DNA of 51,184 bases from Bacteroidales bacterium (GCA_022653675.1 JALCST010000015.1:1-51184), one strand, 5' to 3'. Counted from the stretch's first letter, positions 34,965 through 43,986 are shown. A program made the numbers and translations. Notes: generated by a model from the sequence alone, not told the origin.

Positions 34965-34996
34965 CAAAAATAAACATTTCCGTCAACTCCCGCAAA
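34965..34996 (-). promoter_or_regulatory. Promoter of the small lipoprotein gene
   Basis: Minus strand TTTG (34993-34996), 20 bp, TATTTTTG (34965-34972): a two-part match to the Bacteroidetes consensus. The ATG is 20 bp downstream. Confidence 0.7.
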
Positions 34997-35002
34997 AAAC
35001 CT

Positions 35003-35010
35003 TACATTTG
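35003..35010 (+). promoter_or_regulatory. -7 element of the HAD phosphatase gene
   Basis: TACATTTG, TAnnTTTG match, 11 bp upstream of the ATG at 35022, interleaved with the opposing lipoprotein promoter. Confidence 0.6.
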
Positions 35011-35021
35011 CGACCATCAAA

Positions 35022-35663
35022 ATGGAAAGGAAATACAAAAACATATTGCTCGACATTGACGGTACGCTGATAGACACCGAGAAAACCGCGATGACATCCC
35101 TTCAGGAAACCGTAAGGGAACTGCTCGGAAAGGAGATGCCGCTCGACAAGCTCCGTTACTATTTCGGCATTCCGAGCCGCGACACCATCAACATCCTAGG
35201 CTTTCCGGACAAGGAAGCTGCAGCGGAACTCTGGGAGAGCAATTACAAAAGGCTTCATAACTTGTCGGCCCCATTCCCGGGCCTGGACATGGCGCTCGAA
35301 AGATTCAGGAAGGAAGGTTTCGAACTCGGTGTCATTTCATCGAGGCGCCGTGCCGAGAACGAATTCGATACGCATTTCCACGCTATCAAGCACTTTTTCG
35401 GCTGCGTAATCTGTGCCGAAGATTCTTTGGAACACAAGCCCAAGGCCGGTCCGGTCCTAGCCTATATGAAAATCACCGGAGCCGTGCCGGATGAGTGCGT
35501 ATACGTCGGCGATGCAATAGCCGACAGCCTTTGTGCAAAAGCCGCCGGCGTCGATTTCATACTGATGAGCTGGAGGGGCGAAATCCCCGAAGGAGCGGAA
35601 TATGAAGCTTTGGCCCGCAACTTCGACGAATTAAATGATTATATTTGTCAGCGCAATAAATAA
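35022..35663 (+). CDS. HAD-superfamily hydrolase (phosphoglycolate phosphatase / beta-PGM-like)
   Basis: A 213-residue cytoplasmic phosphatase with the four HAD motifs: DIDGTLIDTE (nucleophile near D11), VISSRR near 105, the lysine in EHKPKAGPV near 140 and GDAIADS near 163. The helical cap inserted after motif I is of the class shared by phosphoglycolate phosphatase and beta-phosphoglucomutase. The substrate is not readable. It is 12 bp upstream of a GntR regulator and probably shares its promoter. Confidence 0.88.
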   Translation: MERKYKNILLDIDGTLIDTEKTAMTSLQETVRELLGKEMPLDKLRYYFGIPSRDTINILGFPDKEAAAELWESNYKRLHNLSAPFPGLDMALERFRKEGFELGVISSRRRAENEFDTHFHAIKHFFGCVICAEDSLEHKPKAGPVLAYMKITGAVPDECVYVGDAIADSLCAKAAGVDFILMSWRGEIPEGAEYEALARNFDELNDYICQRNK

Positions 35664-35675
35664 CGCTGACGAATC

Positions 35676-36365
35676 ATGTCCGAACTTGTAGATCTCACAG
35701 AACAAAAACTCCTGGATTATTTCCGCGGCAACGGACTCAGGACCGGAGACGGGATCCCGAACGAAGTGGAATTGTCGAAACGGCTCGGAGTGGCGCGCAC
35801 GGTGCTGCGTGAAGCATTGAGCAGATTCAAAATGAACGGCATGATCGAATGCCGCACGAAGCGCGGGATGGTACTTCACGCTCCCGAACCGTTCAGGGGA
35901 TTGAAAGCCGCTATATTGCCCGAACTCATGGATAAAAGGCAGATCGCCGAACTGCTGCAAATGAGGATCGCTCTCGAAAGCGGGCTGAGCGGGCTTATAT
36001 CCGCCAACGTCACGCACGATCGCATTTCACAACTCAGGGACATAGTGGAGGCCGAAGAGCGGTTTTCAAGCGGAAACTACTCCCCGATCAGCGATTACCA
36101 ATTCCATATGAAACTGCTCGAACTGGCGGGCAACGATACGGCCATCTCTTTTTTCCGCGAGACATATCCGGTGGTGGAATTCGCCGACAGGAATTATGCC
36201 GACACCCTGGACCTCAACCGCCGCAAGCTGGAGAGCGCAAAAGCCTACGCCACACACCGCGACCTGACGGACCTTCTCGAAAAACGGGATACGGAGGCAT
36301 TTTCGAAGGCCCTGTCCGTCCATCTCAAGGTCTACGACCTCTCCGATAATATCACCGACATCTGA
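35676..36365 (+). CDS. GntR/FadR-family transcriptional regulator
   Basis: A 229-residue regulator with an amino-terminal winged helix (about residues 5-72; recognition region NEVELSKRLGVARTVLREAL) and a carboxy FCD-type effector domain of helices (ELLQMRIALESGLSGLI to the end; histidines in FHMKLLEL and SVHLKVYDL could bind metal). Such regulators usually sense a carboxylate or sugar acid. Neighbours are a HAD phosphatase, a ROK kinase and a rhamnosidase, so sugar control is plausible but unproved. Confidence 0.9.
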   Translation: MSELVDLTEQKLLDYFRGNGLRTGDGIPNEVELSKRLGVARTVLREALSRFKMNGMIECRTKRGMVLHAPEPFRGLKAAILPELMDKRQIAELLQMRIALESGLSGLISANVTHDRISQLRDIVEAEERFSSGNYSPISDYQFHMKLLELAGNDTAISFFRETYPVVEFADRNYADTLDLNRRKLESAKAYATHRDLTDLLEKRDTEAFSKALSVHLKVYDLSDNITDI

Positions 36366-36372
36366 CAAGCAC

Positions 36373-37530
36373 TTACACAGCTTTGCGGGACACGCTTTCC
36401 AACCCGACCCCGATCTTATTCAAGGCGAAGGCGTAAGCTCCGAACGATATGGCGCGGGAAGCGCCCAGGCGCGACAGCATTATGCCGGTACGCTTCTGCG
36501 GATCGTATGTGACGGTGCGGTCCGAACCGTAAACCTTCAACTCCCTGGAATCCCCGCGGGCAAAAGCTGCGAACTCATCAGGGGAATCCAAGTCGTAGAC
36601 TTTCATCTGTACGCGTGCCACCTTCTCCCCCGAAACGGTATGGACGGCACCCCTGATCCTTTCCAGAAGCGAAGGCATTATATACTTAGACGACCCCGTG
36701 AGACCTCCCCCGAGAACCACTATTCCGTCGAGGAGGGTCACTGCGGAAGCGATCGCATCGCCGGCCACCTCACCCAGCTGGCGAAAAGACTCGACGGCCG
36801 CTTCCCGATCGCCGGGGCGCCTGCCTTCGGCGATGTCGAATATGTCCTTAGGTTCCGGATCCGGCATTCCTGCATCATTGCCGGAAGCCACGCACATCTC
36901 TCTGTAAACGCGTTTGACGGCCCTTATCGAAACCCCTTCTTCGCAGATGAGGTCGGGATTCAGGGCATTTGGCAGGCAGAACGTCTCGACACAGGAGTTG
37001 TCGCCTATATAAAGTTCGCCACCGGATACATGCCCGATTCCGAAACCCGTACCAAAGGTGTAGCCTATCAGATTATGGTACCTCTTGGCGCTGCCGGCTT
37101 CCGATAGCTTGGAATTTATGTACGGAAGCGCGCCGAAAACCGCTTCGCCGTAAGCGAAGAGGTCACCGTCGTTGTTTATGAATACCGGTATGCCGAATTT
37201 GTCCTCCAAAAACGGCCCGAGTGCGACTCCGTCTCTGAACGAGGGAAAATTTGGCAGGTACCCTCCTATGATGCCGTCAGGATAATCGGCCGGACCTGGG
37301 AACGCGAAGCTTATGGCCGAAGGTTCGTAAGGCAACTTGGCCATGACGGCGGAAAAGCCCTCAACGAGCTGGGAGAGACATCGGTCCAAATTTGCCGAAA
37401 GGCTTGGCAACGTTAACGGTTCCACGACATAATCGAGATCCCTGATCGCGCTGAAGACGAAATTCGTCCCACCGGCATCGAGAGTCGCTACGATCGGTTT
37501 TGCATTATAATTCATACGATTTACATTCAA
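36373..37530 (-). CDS. ROK-family sugar kinase
   Basis: A 385-residue sugar kinase-like protein (Met-6 at 37515 is an alternative start). The amino phosphate-binding loop is TLDAGGTNFVFS near residues 15-27, the central segment is YTFGTGFGIGHVSGGELYIG, and VVLGGGLTGSSKYIMPSLL near 270 contributes the second ATP loop. The usual ROK cysteine zinc motif (CxCGxxGC) is not visible; ETFCLPNALN stands in its place. It converges with the GntR gene (7 bp between stops) and diverges from the GH78 gene. Confidence 0.87.
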   Translation of the reverse strand: MNVNRMNYNAKPIVATLDAGGTNFVFSAIRDLDYVVEPLTLPSLSANLDRCLSQLVEGFSAVMAKLPYEPSAISFAFPGPADYPDGIIGGYLPNFPSFRDGVALGPFLEDKFGIPVFINNDGDLFAYGEAVFGALPYINSKLSEAGSAKRYHNLIGYTFGTGFGIGHVSGGELYIGDNSCVETFCLPNALNPDLICEEGVSIRAVKRVYREMCVASGNDAGMPDPEPKDIFDIAEGRRPGDREAAVESFRQLGEVAGDAIASAVTLLDGIVVLGGGLTGSSKYIMPSLLERIRGAVHTVSGEKVARVQMKVYDLDSPDEFAAFARGDSRELKVYGSDRTVTYDPQKRTGIMLSRLGASRAISFGAYAFALNKIGVGLESVSRKAV

Positions 37531-37557
37531 TTAATAACTGGCACGCTTTTTATTCAA

Positions 37558-37565
37558 CAAAAATA
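37558..37565 (-). promoter_or_regulatory. -7 element of the ROK gene
   Basis: Minus strand TATTTTTG, TAnnTTTG match, 27 bp upstream of the first ATG and 29 bp from the opposing GH78 -7 element. Confidence 0.5.
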
Positions 37566-37594
37566 CGAATTAATCCGTTTTAAAAGTAATTTCA

Positions 37595-37602
37595 TATCTT
37601 TG
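37595..37602 (+). promoter_or_regulatory. -7 element of the GH78 gene
   Basis: TATCTTTG, TAnnTTTG match, 22 bp upstream of the ATG at 37625; no convincing -33 element. Confidence 0.5.
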
Positions 37603-37624
37603 TAACAACCAAACCTTAAAATAT

Positions 37625-40600
37625 ATGGGTAAGCCATCTTTTCTCCACAGAATAGCGGCGAACGCTACTAATATCTGCATATCGGTCTTCCAGATTCTTC
37701 TCGTAGTGTTGTTGTTCGCCTCATGCAACAGGACCTCGCTGACTGACCTGAGAACCGAATACATGACCGACCCGCTCGGGATAGCGACTTCGAAGCCAAG
37801 ATTCTCGTGGAAGATGGAATCCACCGGCGACGCCGTAAGCCAGAGCGCATACAGGGTTATGGTCGCAAGGAGTGAAGGGGACTTGAAAAAGGGAAATTAC
37901 GTCTACGACAGCAGGAAGACGGACGGCAGCCTGTCGGTAGGGATAACTTACGCAGGCAAGAAACTGGAACCTTCCACAAGGTATTTCTGGAAGGTGTGCG
38001 TATGGGACCAGGGTGGAAAGGAGACGAGGAGCAAGAGGCCGGCGTGGTTCGAAACCGCAGCCGACAGTACGGCATGGAAGAGTGCACAATGGATAGGCGG
38101 TTCGAAGCCTTTCTTCTCCAAGTACCGCTCCCGCTTCATCGCCGATTTCGACATCGACCTCAAAAAGCCGATCGCCGATTTCCTGTTCGGTTACGTGGAC
38201 GCAAGGAACTATTGCAAGATCAACGTAGCGAACCTCGGCGGAACGGCGAATTTCCTCATATCGTACGTAAGGGACGGCAAGCAGACGGACTACATGGCAA
38301 AGGAGTACCAGGTCGGTAAGGATTCGGTCTCGCACGTACGCCTCGCCGTAAGCAATACCCAAAGCCCGAGCAATTACGTACTCGACGTCACTGTGGACAG
38401 CACATTCAATTTCGGCGTCTCCATCAGTCCCGGAGACAAAGGCGAAACTTTCAACGAATGCCGTCTTTACGGCATCGGATGCAGGAACGTATTCAACGTA
38501 AAGCTTACCGACGACGCATGGGGCGTCATCCTGTTCGACCAGAACATGGACAAGACGGAATGGAAGGACACCCTCGGCTGCAAGATCGCTTTCCCTGAGA
38601 GCGACCGCTCCGCGCCTATGCTGCGCAGGACATTGGACATCAATAAGAAAGTGGCTTCCGCACGCCTGTATGTCACCGCACAGGGCTTCTACGATTTCAC
38701 GATAAACGGCGAGCCGGTCGGAAACGATTACTTCAACCCCGGCTGGACCGATTACCGTTTCAGGATAATGTACAACACATACGACGTCACCAAGCTCCTG
38801 AAGGAGGGCGCAAACGTCCTCGGAGCCACCCTGGGGAGCGGCTGGTACACCGATGCTATGAGTTACAACACCAACCGCAACGACCAGTACGGAATCTTTC
38901 CGAAGCTGCTGTGCCATTTGCTTATAAGATATGAGGACGGCACCACGGGGACGGTAGACAGCGACGGCAAGTGGAAGGTATGGGACAAAGGTCCGTACGA
39001 AGAGGCCAGTTGGCTGAACGGTGTGGTTTACAACAGCGCCAAGGAGATCCCGGGATGGGACAAGGCGGAATTCGACGACGAATCATGGAGTGACGCCACC
39101 CTTTACGGCACACAGCCTGATTCGATCATCCTCCAGCCCTATGTCGGGGAGCCGGTGCGCGAAAATATGAAGGTGGGGGCTATCGGAGTCGTCGAGCCCG
39201 CTAAGGGAGTTTACGTTTACGATCTCGGCCAGAACGTGGTAGGCATCCCTTGCGTATTGCTGCACGGCGCGATGGGGCAGAAGGTGACGTTGAAATTCGC
39301 AGAAATGACCTATCCGGACATCATCCCTACCGATCCGGTTGACCCATACACGATAGACATCTACAAGGAAAAGAAAGGCCTGGCCTATACGGACAACCTG
39401 AGGGGGGCGCTTGCGACCGACGTTTATATTTGCCGCGGAGATGCCACAGGAGAAGTATTCGAACCGAAATTCACATCCCACGGATTCAGGTACATACAGA
39501 TAGAAGGCTTGGATACCGCCCCGGCCCTTTCCGACGTTTCCGCCATAGTGTTGAACTCGGTAGGAAACCAGACCAGCAGATTCGATTGTTCCGATACCGA
39601 AATAAACAGGCTGTTCCAAAACATCGTATGGGGCGAGCGCGGCAACTTCCTCTCAATTCCGACGGACTGTCCCCAAAGGGACGAAAGGATGGGATGGATG
39701 GGCGATGCACAGATCTTCTCACGCTCCGCCTGCTACAACATGAATGTAGACCAGTTCTATACGAGATGGATGTACTCCATACGCGACGACCAGGATTCCC
39801 TCGGCAACTATACCGATTTCACCCCGACCTTAGGTGCGGCCCCAGGGGGGGGTAAACCCGGAAATGGTGCCATGGGATGGACGGACGCCGGGATCATCGT
39901 ACCGTGGGAAGTCTATCTCCAATACGGCGACACAAGGATCCTCGAAGACCACTACGAATCGATGTGCCGCTTCATGGATTTCCTGCAGAAGCGTGCGGTC
40001 GACCACATACAGCCTCCCGGAGGATACGGGGACTGGCTGGCTTTGGAGGGAACTCCCACCTTGCCTACCAACACAGCATATTCGGCTTACGACGCATGGA
40101 TAATGACGCACGTGGCGACGGCTCTCGGACACAAGGAGGATTCCGCCAGGTTCGCCCGGATGTACTACGACATAAAGGAAACATACAACAAGGTATTCGT
40201 AAACGAAGACGGGTACACAGTCTGCCCCGATCCGAAGACATACTTCAGGAAGGCGAAACCGGATTTCTTCGCGGGAACCGCCTATGTCCCTAACGACGGA
40301 CACATGGTCAATACACAGACCTCTTATGTCGTTCCGCTTCGCTTCGGGTTGTTCGACGAAAAGAACGAACCGCTTGCGGTCGAACATCTGAAAGAGAACA
40401 TAGAAAAGAACGGCTACCGCCTGAGCACGGGATTCATCGGAACTCCGTACCTGTGCACGGTACTTTCGGCTGCCGGCTGCGATTCCACGGCTTTCAAGCT
40501 GTTTGAGCAGACCGAATATCCTTCATGGCTCTATCCTGTTCTCCAAGGCGCGACAACCATCTGGGAAAGATGGAATTCGTATACCATCGCGAACGGATTC

Positions 40601-40975
40601 GGCCCGGTCTCAATGAACTCCTTCAACCACTACTCTTACGGAGCCATAGAGGAATGGATGTTTTCATACCTGCTCGGAATAGAACAGGATTATGACCATC
40701 CTGGCTACAAGCATTTCATACTCCAGCCACGCGCCGGCGGGTCCCTGAGCTATGTCACGGGGAGCTTCGAATCACCTTACGGCACGATCGCTTCTCATTG
40801 GGAGAAAAAGGAGGACGGATCCGTCTCCTACACCTTCTCGATACCTGCAAACACCTCCGCAACATTGAAAATCGACGGCGACATAACATTCGAATCGGGA
40901 GTGAAACGCGCGGCCAGAAACGCCGACGGCTCCTACGAACTCCCTTCAGGAACATACACTGTGATCAGGAAATAG
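37625..40975 (+). CDS. Alpha-L-rhamnosidase, GH78 lipoprotein
   Basis: Removes terminal alpha-L-rhamnose from plant or bacterial glycans. The 1116-residue protein has a signal peptide with lipobox LFASC (C34), so it is probably tethered to the outer membrane. Domains in order: an FN3-like amino domain (about 40-145), the rhamnosidase beta-sandwich domains (about 155-650), the (alpha/alpha)6 catalytic barrel from about 660 with SIPTDCPQRDERMGWMGDAQ holding the acidic active-site residues, and a carboxy beta domain ending YELPSGTYTV. No SusC/SusD pair is present, so this is not a classical utilisation locus. Confidence 0.95.
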   Translation: MGKPSFLHRIAANATNICISVFQILLVVLLFASCNRTSLTDLRTEYMTDPLGIATSKPRFSWKMESTGDAVSQSAYRVMVARSEGDLKKGNYVYDSRKTDGSLSVGITYAGKKLEPSTRYFWKVCVWDQGGKETRSKRPAWFETAADSTAWKSAQWIGGSKPFFSKYRSRFIADFDIDLKKPIADFLFGYVDARNYCKINVANLGGTANFLISYVRDGKQTDYMAKEYQVGKDSVSHVRLAVSNTQSPSNYVLDVTVDSTFNFGVSISPGDKGETFNECRLYGIGCRNVFNVKLTDDAWGVILFDQNMDKTEWKDTLGCKIAFPESDRSAPMLRRTLDINKKVASARLYVTAQGFYDFTINGEPVGNDYFNPGWTDYRFRIMYNTYDVTKLLKEGANVLGATLGSGWYTDAMSYNTNRNDQYGIFPKLLCHLLIRYEDGTTGTVDSDGKWKVWDKGPYEEASWLNGVVYNSAKEIPGWDKAEFDDESWSDATLYGTQPDSIILQPYVGEPVRENMKVGAIGVVEPAKGVYVYDLGQNVVGIPCVLLHGAMGQKVTLKFAEMTYPDIIPTDPVDPYTIDIYKEKKGLAYTDNLRGALATDVYICRGDATGEVFEPKFTSHGFRYIQIEGLDTAPALSDVSAIVLNSVGNQTSRFDCSDTEINRLFQNIVWGERGNFLSIPTDCPQRDERMGWMGDAQIFSRSACYNMNVDQFYTRWMYSIRDDQDSLGNYTDFTPTLGAAPGGGKPGNGAMGWTDAGIIVPWEVYLQYGDTRILEDHYESMCRFMDFLQKRAVDHIQPPGGYGDWLALEGTPTLPTNTAYSAYDAWIMTHVATALGHKEDSARFARMYYDIKETYNKVFVNEDGYTVCPDPKTYFRKAKPDFFAGTAYVPNDGHMVNTQTSYVVPLRFGLFDEKNEPLAVEHLKENIEKNGYRLSTGFIGTPYLCTVLSAAGCDSTAFKLFEQTEYPSWLYPVLQGATTIWERWNSYTIANGFGPVSMNSFNHYSYGAIEEWMFSYLLGIEQDYDHPGYKHFILQPRAGGSLSYVTGSFESPYGTIASHWEKKEDGSVSYTFSIPANTSATLKIDGDITFESGVKRAARNADGSYELPSGTYTVIRK

Positions 40976-40984
40976 ATTACGGCA

Positions 40985-41007
40985 GCCTGAATTTCCGGAA
41001 TTCAGGC
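40985..41007 (+). terminator. Hairpin after the GH78 gene
   Basis: Perfect 9-bp stem GCCTGAATT / AATTCAGGC with loop TCCGG, 9 bp after the stop, followed by TTATCTTTATCG. The T tract is weak, and TATCTTTA within it resembles a -7 element for the next gene. Confidence 0.6.
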
Positions 41008-41036
41008 TTATCTTTATCGCAAAAACCGACAAAGAC

Positions 41037-41786
41037 ATGAAAGAAACTCCCTTTACAAAACATTTGAGAAATAACTTAGCGATCTCCTTATTGTTGTTCA
41101 CTGTTACGGTTTTATCCTTCGGGCAGGAACCATATTCGTTGAATGAAACGGGAAAGGCAAGGGAGATGGCCGTATACGACGGGAATGGAGAACTTACCGG
41201 TTACCAGGTATACGAAATCGTCGGCAAGTCAAGGCGCAACGATACGACGATAGTCGAAATGAGCTGTTACATGCTCGATGAAAACCATGAAGACAAAGGA
41301 TTTACTCCGATGAAGATGAACATATCCGTCCATGAAGGAAATACAACGGACTACTCGTTCGCAGGTGTCATTTTCCAGCAATGCATGGGCATAATCACCA
41401 AATACGGTTCCGGCCTTTCGCAAAGCGGCATAGCCAAATCTAAAATAACGGTTACCGGGAATTTCGGAACTATTCCGGCCGGTATGAAAGCCGGAGACAC
41501 GCTGCCAGACGGCACGATAAAGGTAAACGTAGCGGGAATACCGATAACGATAGGAAATTACGACAGGAACGTGCTCGGAAAGAAGAATCTGGAAACCCCC
41601 ATCGGCACATACGAATGCATGAAAATGGAAGAGACGGTTTCCATAAGGATGTTCATGGTCTCTAAAAAAATGCGCATCGTATCCTGGTATGCACCCGGAG
41701 TAGGGGAAATAAGAAACGAAACTTTCCTGAACGGGAAAGAAGCCGGGGATCCAGACGAATATGCCGTTTTAAGCTACTTGAGATAG
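41037..41786 (+). CDS. Secreted TapB-like / DUF3108-like protein
   Basis: A 249-residue exported protein (signal peptide to LSFGQ near residue 30). The body is beta-rich, with YQVYEIVGKSRRNDTTIVEM, ANVAGIPITIG-like strands and GTYECMKMEETVSIRMF (about residues 185-202), then SWYAPGVGEIRNETF close to the end. This strand order resembles the TapB / DUF3108 group of Bacteroidetes envelope proteins; I am moderately sure of the family and do not know the function. A hairpin separates it from the rhamnosidase gene. Confidence 0.7.
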   Translation: MKETPFTKHLRNNLAISLLLFTVTVLSFGQEPYSLNETGKAREMAVYDGNGELTGYQVYEIVGKSRRNDTTIVEMSCYMLDENHEDKGFTPMKMNISVHEGNTTDYSFAGVIFQQCMGIITKYGSGLSQSGIAKSKITVTGNFGTIPAGMKAGDTLPDGTIKVNVAGIPITIGNYDRNVLGKKNLETPIGTYECMKMEETVSIRMFMVSKKMRIVSWYAPGVGEIRNETFLNGKEAGDPDEYAVLSYLR

Positions 41787-41789
41787 AAG

Positions 41790-42557
41790 TTATCTGATCA
41801 TGCAATTCACGATTTCCCCGAGATAAAGCTTGTGGAAATCGTTTTTTTCGTCGTAACCCGGGCCCGTTGACTGCTTAAGACGCTTATATACTTCGGGGAT
41901 CCCGTTTTTGTATCCGGATTCGTGGAAACCGTCCGAATAGAGGATTTTGCATTCCACCACGAGGCAAGCCTCCTTGAAATAGACGTTGCCGAGTTCGGTG
42001 CTTTCCGGTGTGAGGCCGGCCGCAACCGCCTTGTTAACCTCCTTCGAATCGCGTCCGGAGTGGCTCCCGCAATATTTCAAGGCCTTTCGATATTCCGGAC
42101 CGAAGAAACAGAGCGTGAAATGGTCGTTCTTTTCCATGAACTGGAAAGTATAGCGCGACGGAAAGACATATACCGTCGCCACATCCTTGTTCCATATCTC
42201 GCCGAATGAGCCCCAGGAAGCGGTCATGGTATTGTAGGAATCCATGTTTCCGCTCGTTATAAGCATCCACCCGTCGTTTATCCTTCCTATAAGATTACCT
42301 ATCTGATTCCACCTTCGAGCATTCGCTCTTCTGGACCCGTCGTTTATCCTTCCTATAAGATTACCGGGGATCTCCTTCGGAAGAATCTTATACAGTTCGC
42401 CGCCGTTTTCCGGGACATTACCCAGGCCTCCGGCAACCTTGATTTTCTCTTCGAGCCTTTGGTTCTTCCGGACTTCCGACTCGAGCAGGGCCAGCAGCAC
42501 CGCCACCCCCACCAACAATAAGACACAAAGTATCCGTATCAACATTATCCTGTCCAT
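41790..42557 (-). CDS. Membrane-anchored flavin reductase-like protein with internal duplication
   Basis: A 255-residue protein. Residues 5-25 form a membrane anchor (LIRILCVLLLVGVAVLLALL). Residues about 95-255 are an FMN-binding split-barrel domain of the flavin reductase-like type: GWMLITSGNMDSYNTMTASWG, then VYVFPSRYTFQFME and KALKYCGSHSGRDSKEV. Between them GNLIGRINDG occurs twice, at about residues 65-74 and 87-96, because of a 66-bp in-frame duplication-insertion in the DNA. Relatives of about 190 residues lack this insertion. The extra 22 residues precede the first barrel strand and might or might not be tolerated. Confidence 0.75.
   Translation of the reverse strand: MDRIMLIRILCVLLLVGVAVLLALLESEVRKNQRLEEKIKVAGGLGNVPENGGELYKILPKEIPGNLIGRINDGSRRANARRWNQIGNLIGRINDGWMLITSGNMDSYNTMTASWGSFGEIWNKDVATVYVFPSRYTFQFMEKNDHFTLCFFGPEYRKALKYCGSHSGRDSKEVNKAVAAGLTPESTELGNVYFKEACLVVECKILYSDGFHESGYKNGIPEVYKRLKQSTGPGYDEKNDFHKLYLGEIVNCMIR
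42269..42365. repeat. 31-bp direct repeat, 66-bp offset, inside the flavin reductase-like gene
   Basis: Positions 42269-42299 and 42335-42365 are identical over 31 bp, separated by 35 bp of unrelated sequence. The offset of 66 bp keeps the frame. Perfect identity suggests a recent event such as slippage with a templated filler. Confidence 0.9.
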
Positions 42558-42569
42558 GATTTCGGGTTT

Positions 42570-42983
42570 TTATTTGTCTTTTTTTTCTCTGTATTTCTGA
42601 TCCGGGTGCCGTGGAGACAAGGGATAAAGCCTTTCGATAAGTCCCTTATCTATCATATCGGGAATTATGAAATTCTTAAGATAAAGCGGATTTCTGTTTA
42701 CACGTTTTGCCAACTCCTCCAAAGAAACATAAGCCACACATTGCGATAAGATTAACATTTCCAACTTTAGTTTTGACATTCTTTTCTCCCCTTTACATGC
42801 AATATTAGGATCCAAGCTTGTAATATTACTTGTAACATTAGGATCCTTTATGCCTTTCAAATGGTACCACGTTCCTCTGCCATTCCCTTCGGATTGCAAA
42901 TATCCCAGTTCACATAATTCCTTCAACAACTTGGAGATATCGGCGCTATGCATATCGATAGCATAATGTAACGAAGTTGCCAA
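42570..42983 (-). pseudogene. C-terminal remnant of an AlbA_2/AAA_4-type ATP-binding protein
   Basis: A 137-residue reading frame that matches only the carboxy end of the widespread Bacteroidales AlbA_2 (Schlafen-like) ATP-binding proteins of about 450-500 residues. Two winged-helix pieces are seen: HSADISKLLKELCELGYLQS with GRGTWYHL, and YVSLEELAKRVNRNPLYLKNFIIPDMI with the closing SPRHPDQKYREK. The AlbA_2 and ATPase domains are absent, and only 109 bp separate it from the next gene, so they have been deleted. It may still be expressed as a small DNA-binding protein, but a decayed gene is more likely. Confidence 0.7.
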
Positions 42984-43092
42984 CCTGTCAGTATCATCAT
43001 TAACAATTTATAAAATTAAAGAAATCCTCGATAATCCACAAAAGTTATATTTCCAAGTTTTGCACAAGCCTAACAAAAATAAACATTGTCCT

Positions 43093-43938
43093 TTACAGTA
43101 ATGGCGTCATGTAAAGCGGCAGATAAACGATGCCGTTGTCCTTCTTCAGATCGGCGGTATGTATCACATAAGGAGTCGACAGATATTCTCCATACTTCTC
43201 AATGCACTTGCATAGAGAATTAAGAGTATACCGGCTTGTAGATTTGACCTCTACTGGCGAGATATTATGTCTTGACGTTATCTTGCCTTTGGCAACGTCC
43301 GCCTTTGAAAAATCATGCGCTTCCAGATATTTTTCAACTGCTTGTGGCATGCCACCTACAATCATGTACTGCCTTAAAAGATCCATCGCCTTGCGGTGCA
43401 TCAGTGCGCCCATTTCATGCTGTTTTTCAAAGTTCATGCGTATGAACGGCATCAGCATTTCATTACCAATAGCCCACAGGAATTCCTCAAAATCCATAGG
43501 GTACATCGGCATTTCCTTCTCCTCCGAAGGGAGTTGAATGTTCTCCACATTCTTTTTTATTGAGACAAGTGATCCCGTCTCGATATAGTCATAACGGTGG
43601 TCGGCGACCAAATACTTGATGGCAGCACGAGCGCGTGGATAGAGCTGTACCTCATCGAATATGATAAGCGATTCCCGGTTATATAGAGGCTTATTAGCAT
43701 AAACACCGAGATACATGAAGAACGTATCCAGATCATCGAGATAATCGACGAAAAGACGTTTTATTTCTTCTGTAGTCTTATTAAAATCTATCAGTATATA
43801 ACTGCGGTATTCATTCCGGGCGAATTCTTCAACTATATAACTTTTACCGATCCGCCAGGCGCCACTGATCAACAATGCCGAATCACCTTTTTCCTCCTGC
43901 TTCCATTTCAAGAGCCGATCATATATTTTCCTTTTCAT
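43093..43938 (-). pseudogene. AAA_14 / DUF4143 ATPase with internal deletion
   Basis: A 281-residue frame starting MKRKIYDRLLKWKQEEKG. The AAA_14 ATPase is present (GAWRIGKSY near residues 26-34 as Walker A, where RR is usual before the second G; LIIFDEVQLYPRARAA as Walker B near 92-107). Family members have about 400-440 residues. Here the sequence jumps from AHDFSKADVAKG directly to KITSRHNISPVEVKS, the carboxy-terminal nuclease-like end, so about 150 residues of DUF4143 are missing without a frame break. Probably non-functional. A palindrome lies upstream. Confidence 0.75.
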
Positions 43939-43971
43939 TTTACACGATTCCAAGATTATCAAAATGGTAGA

Positions 43972-43986
43972 CAAACCCCGGGTTTG
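43972..43986. repeat. Degenerate copy of the palindrome core
   Basis: CAAACC-ccg-GGTTTG, the same 6-bp arms and 3-bp centre as the core of the palindrome at 44022-44056, centred 60 bp from it. A further half site GGTTTGG lies at 44062-44068. Confidence 0.55.

Noticed and set aside
37721..38917. 398-residue minus-strand frame within the GH78 gene
   Set aside because: Antisense shadow; the plus-strand frame encodes a clear rhamnosidase throughout.
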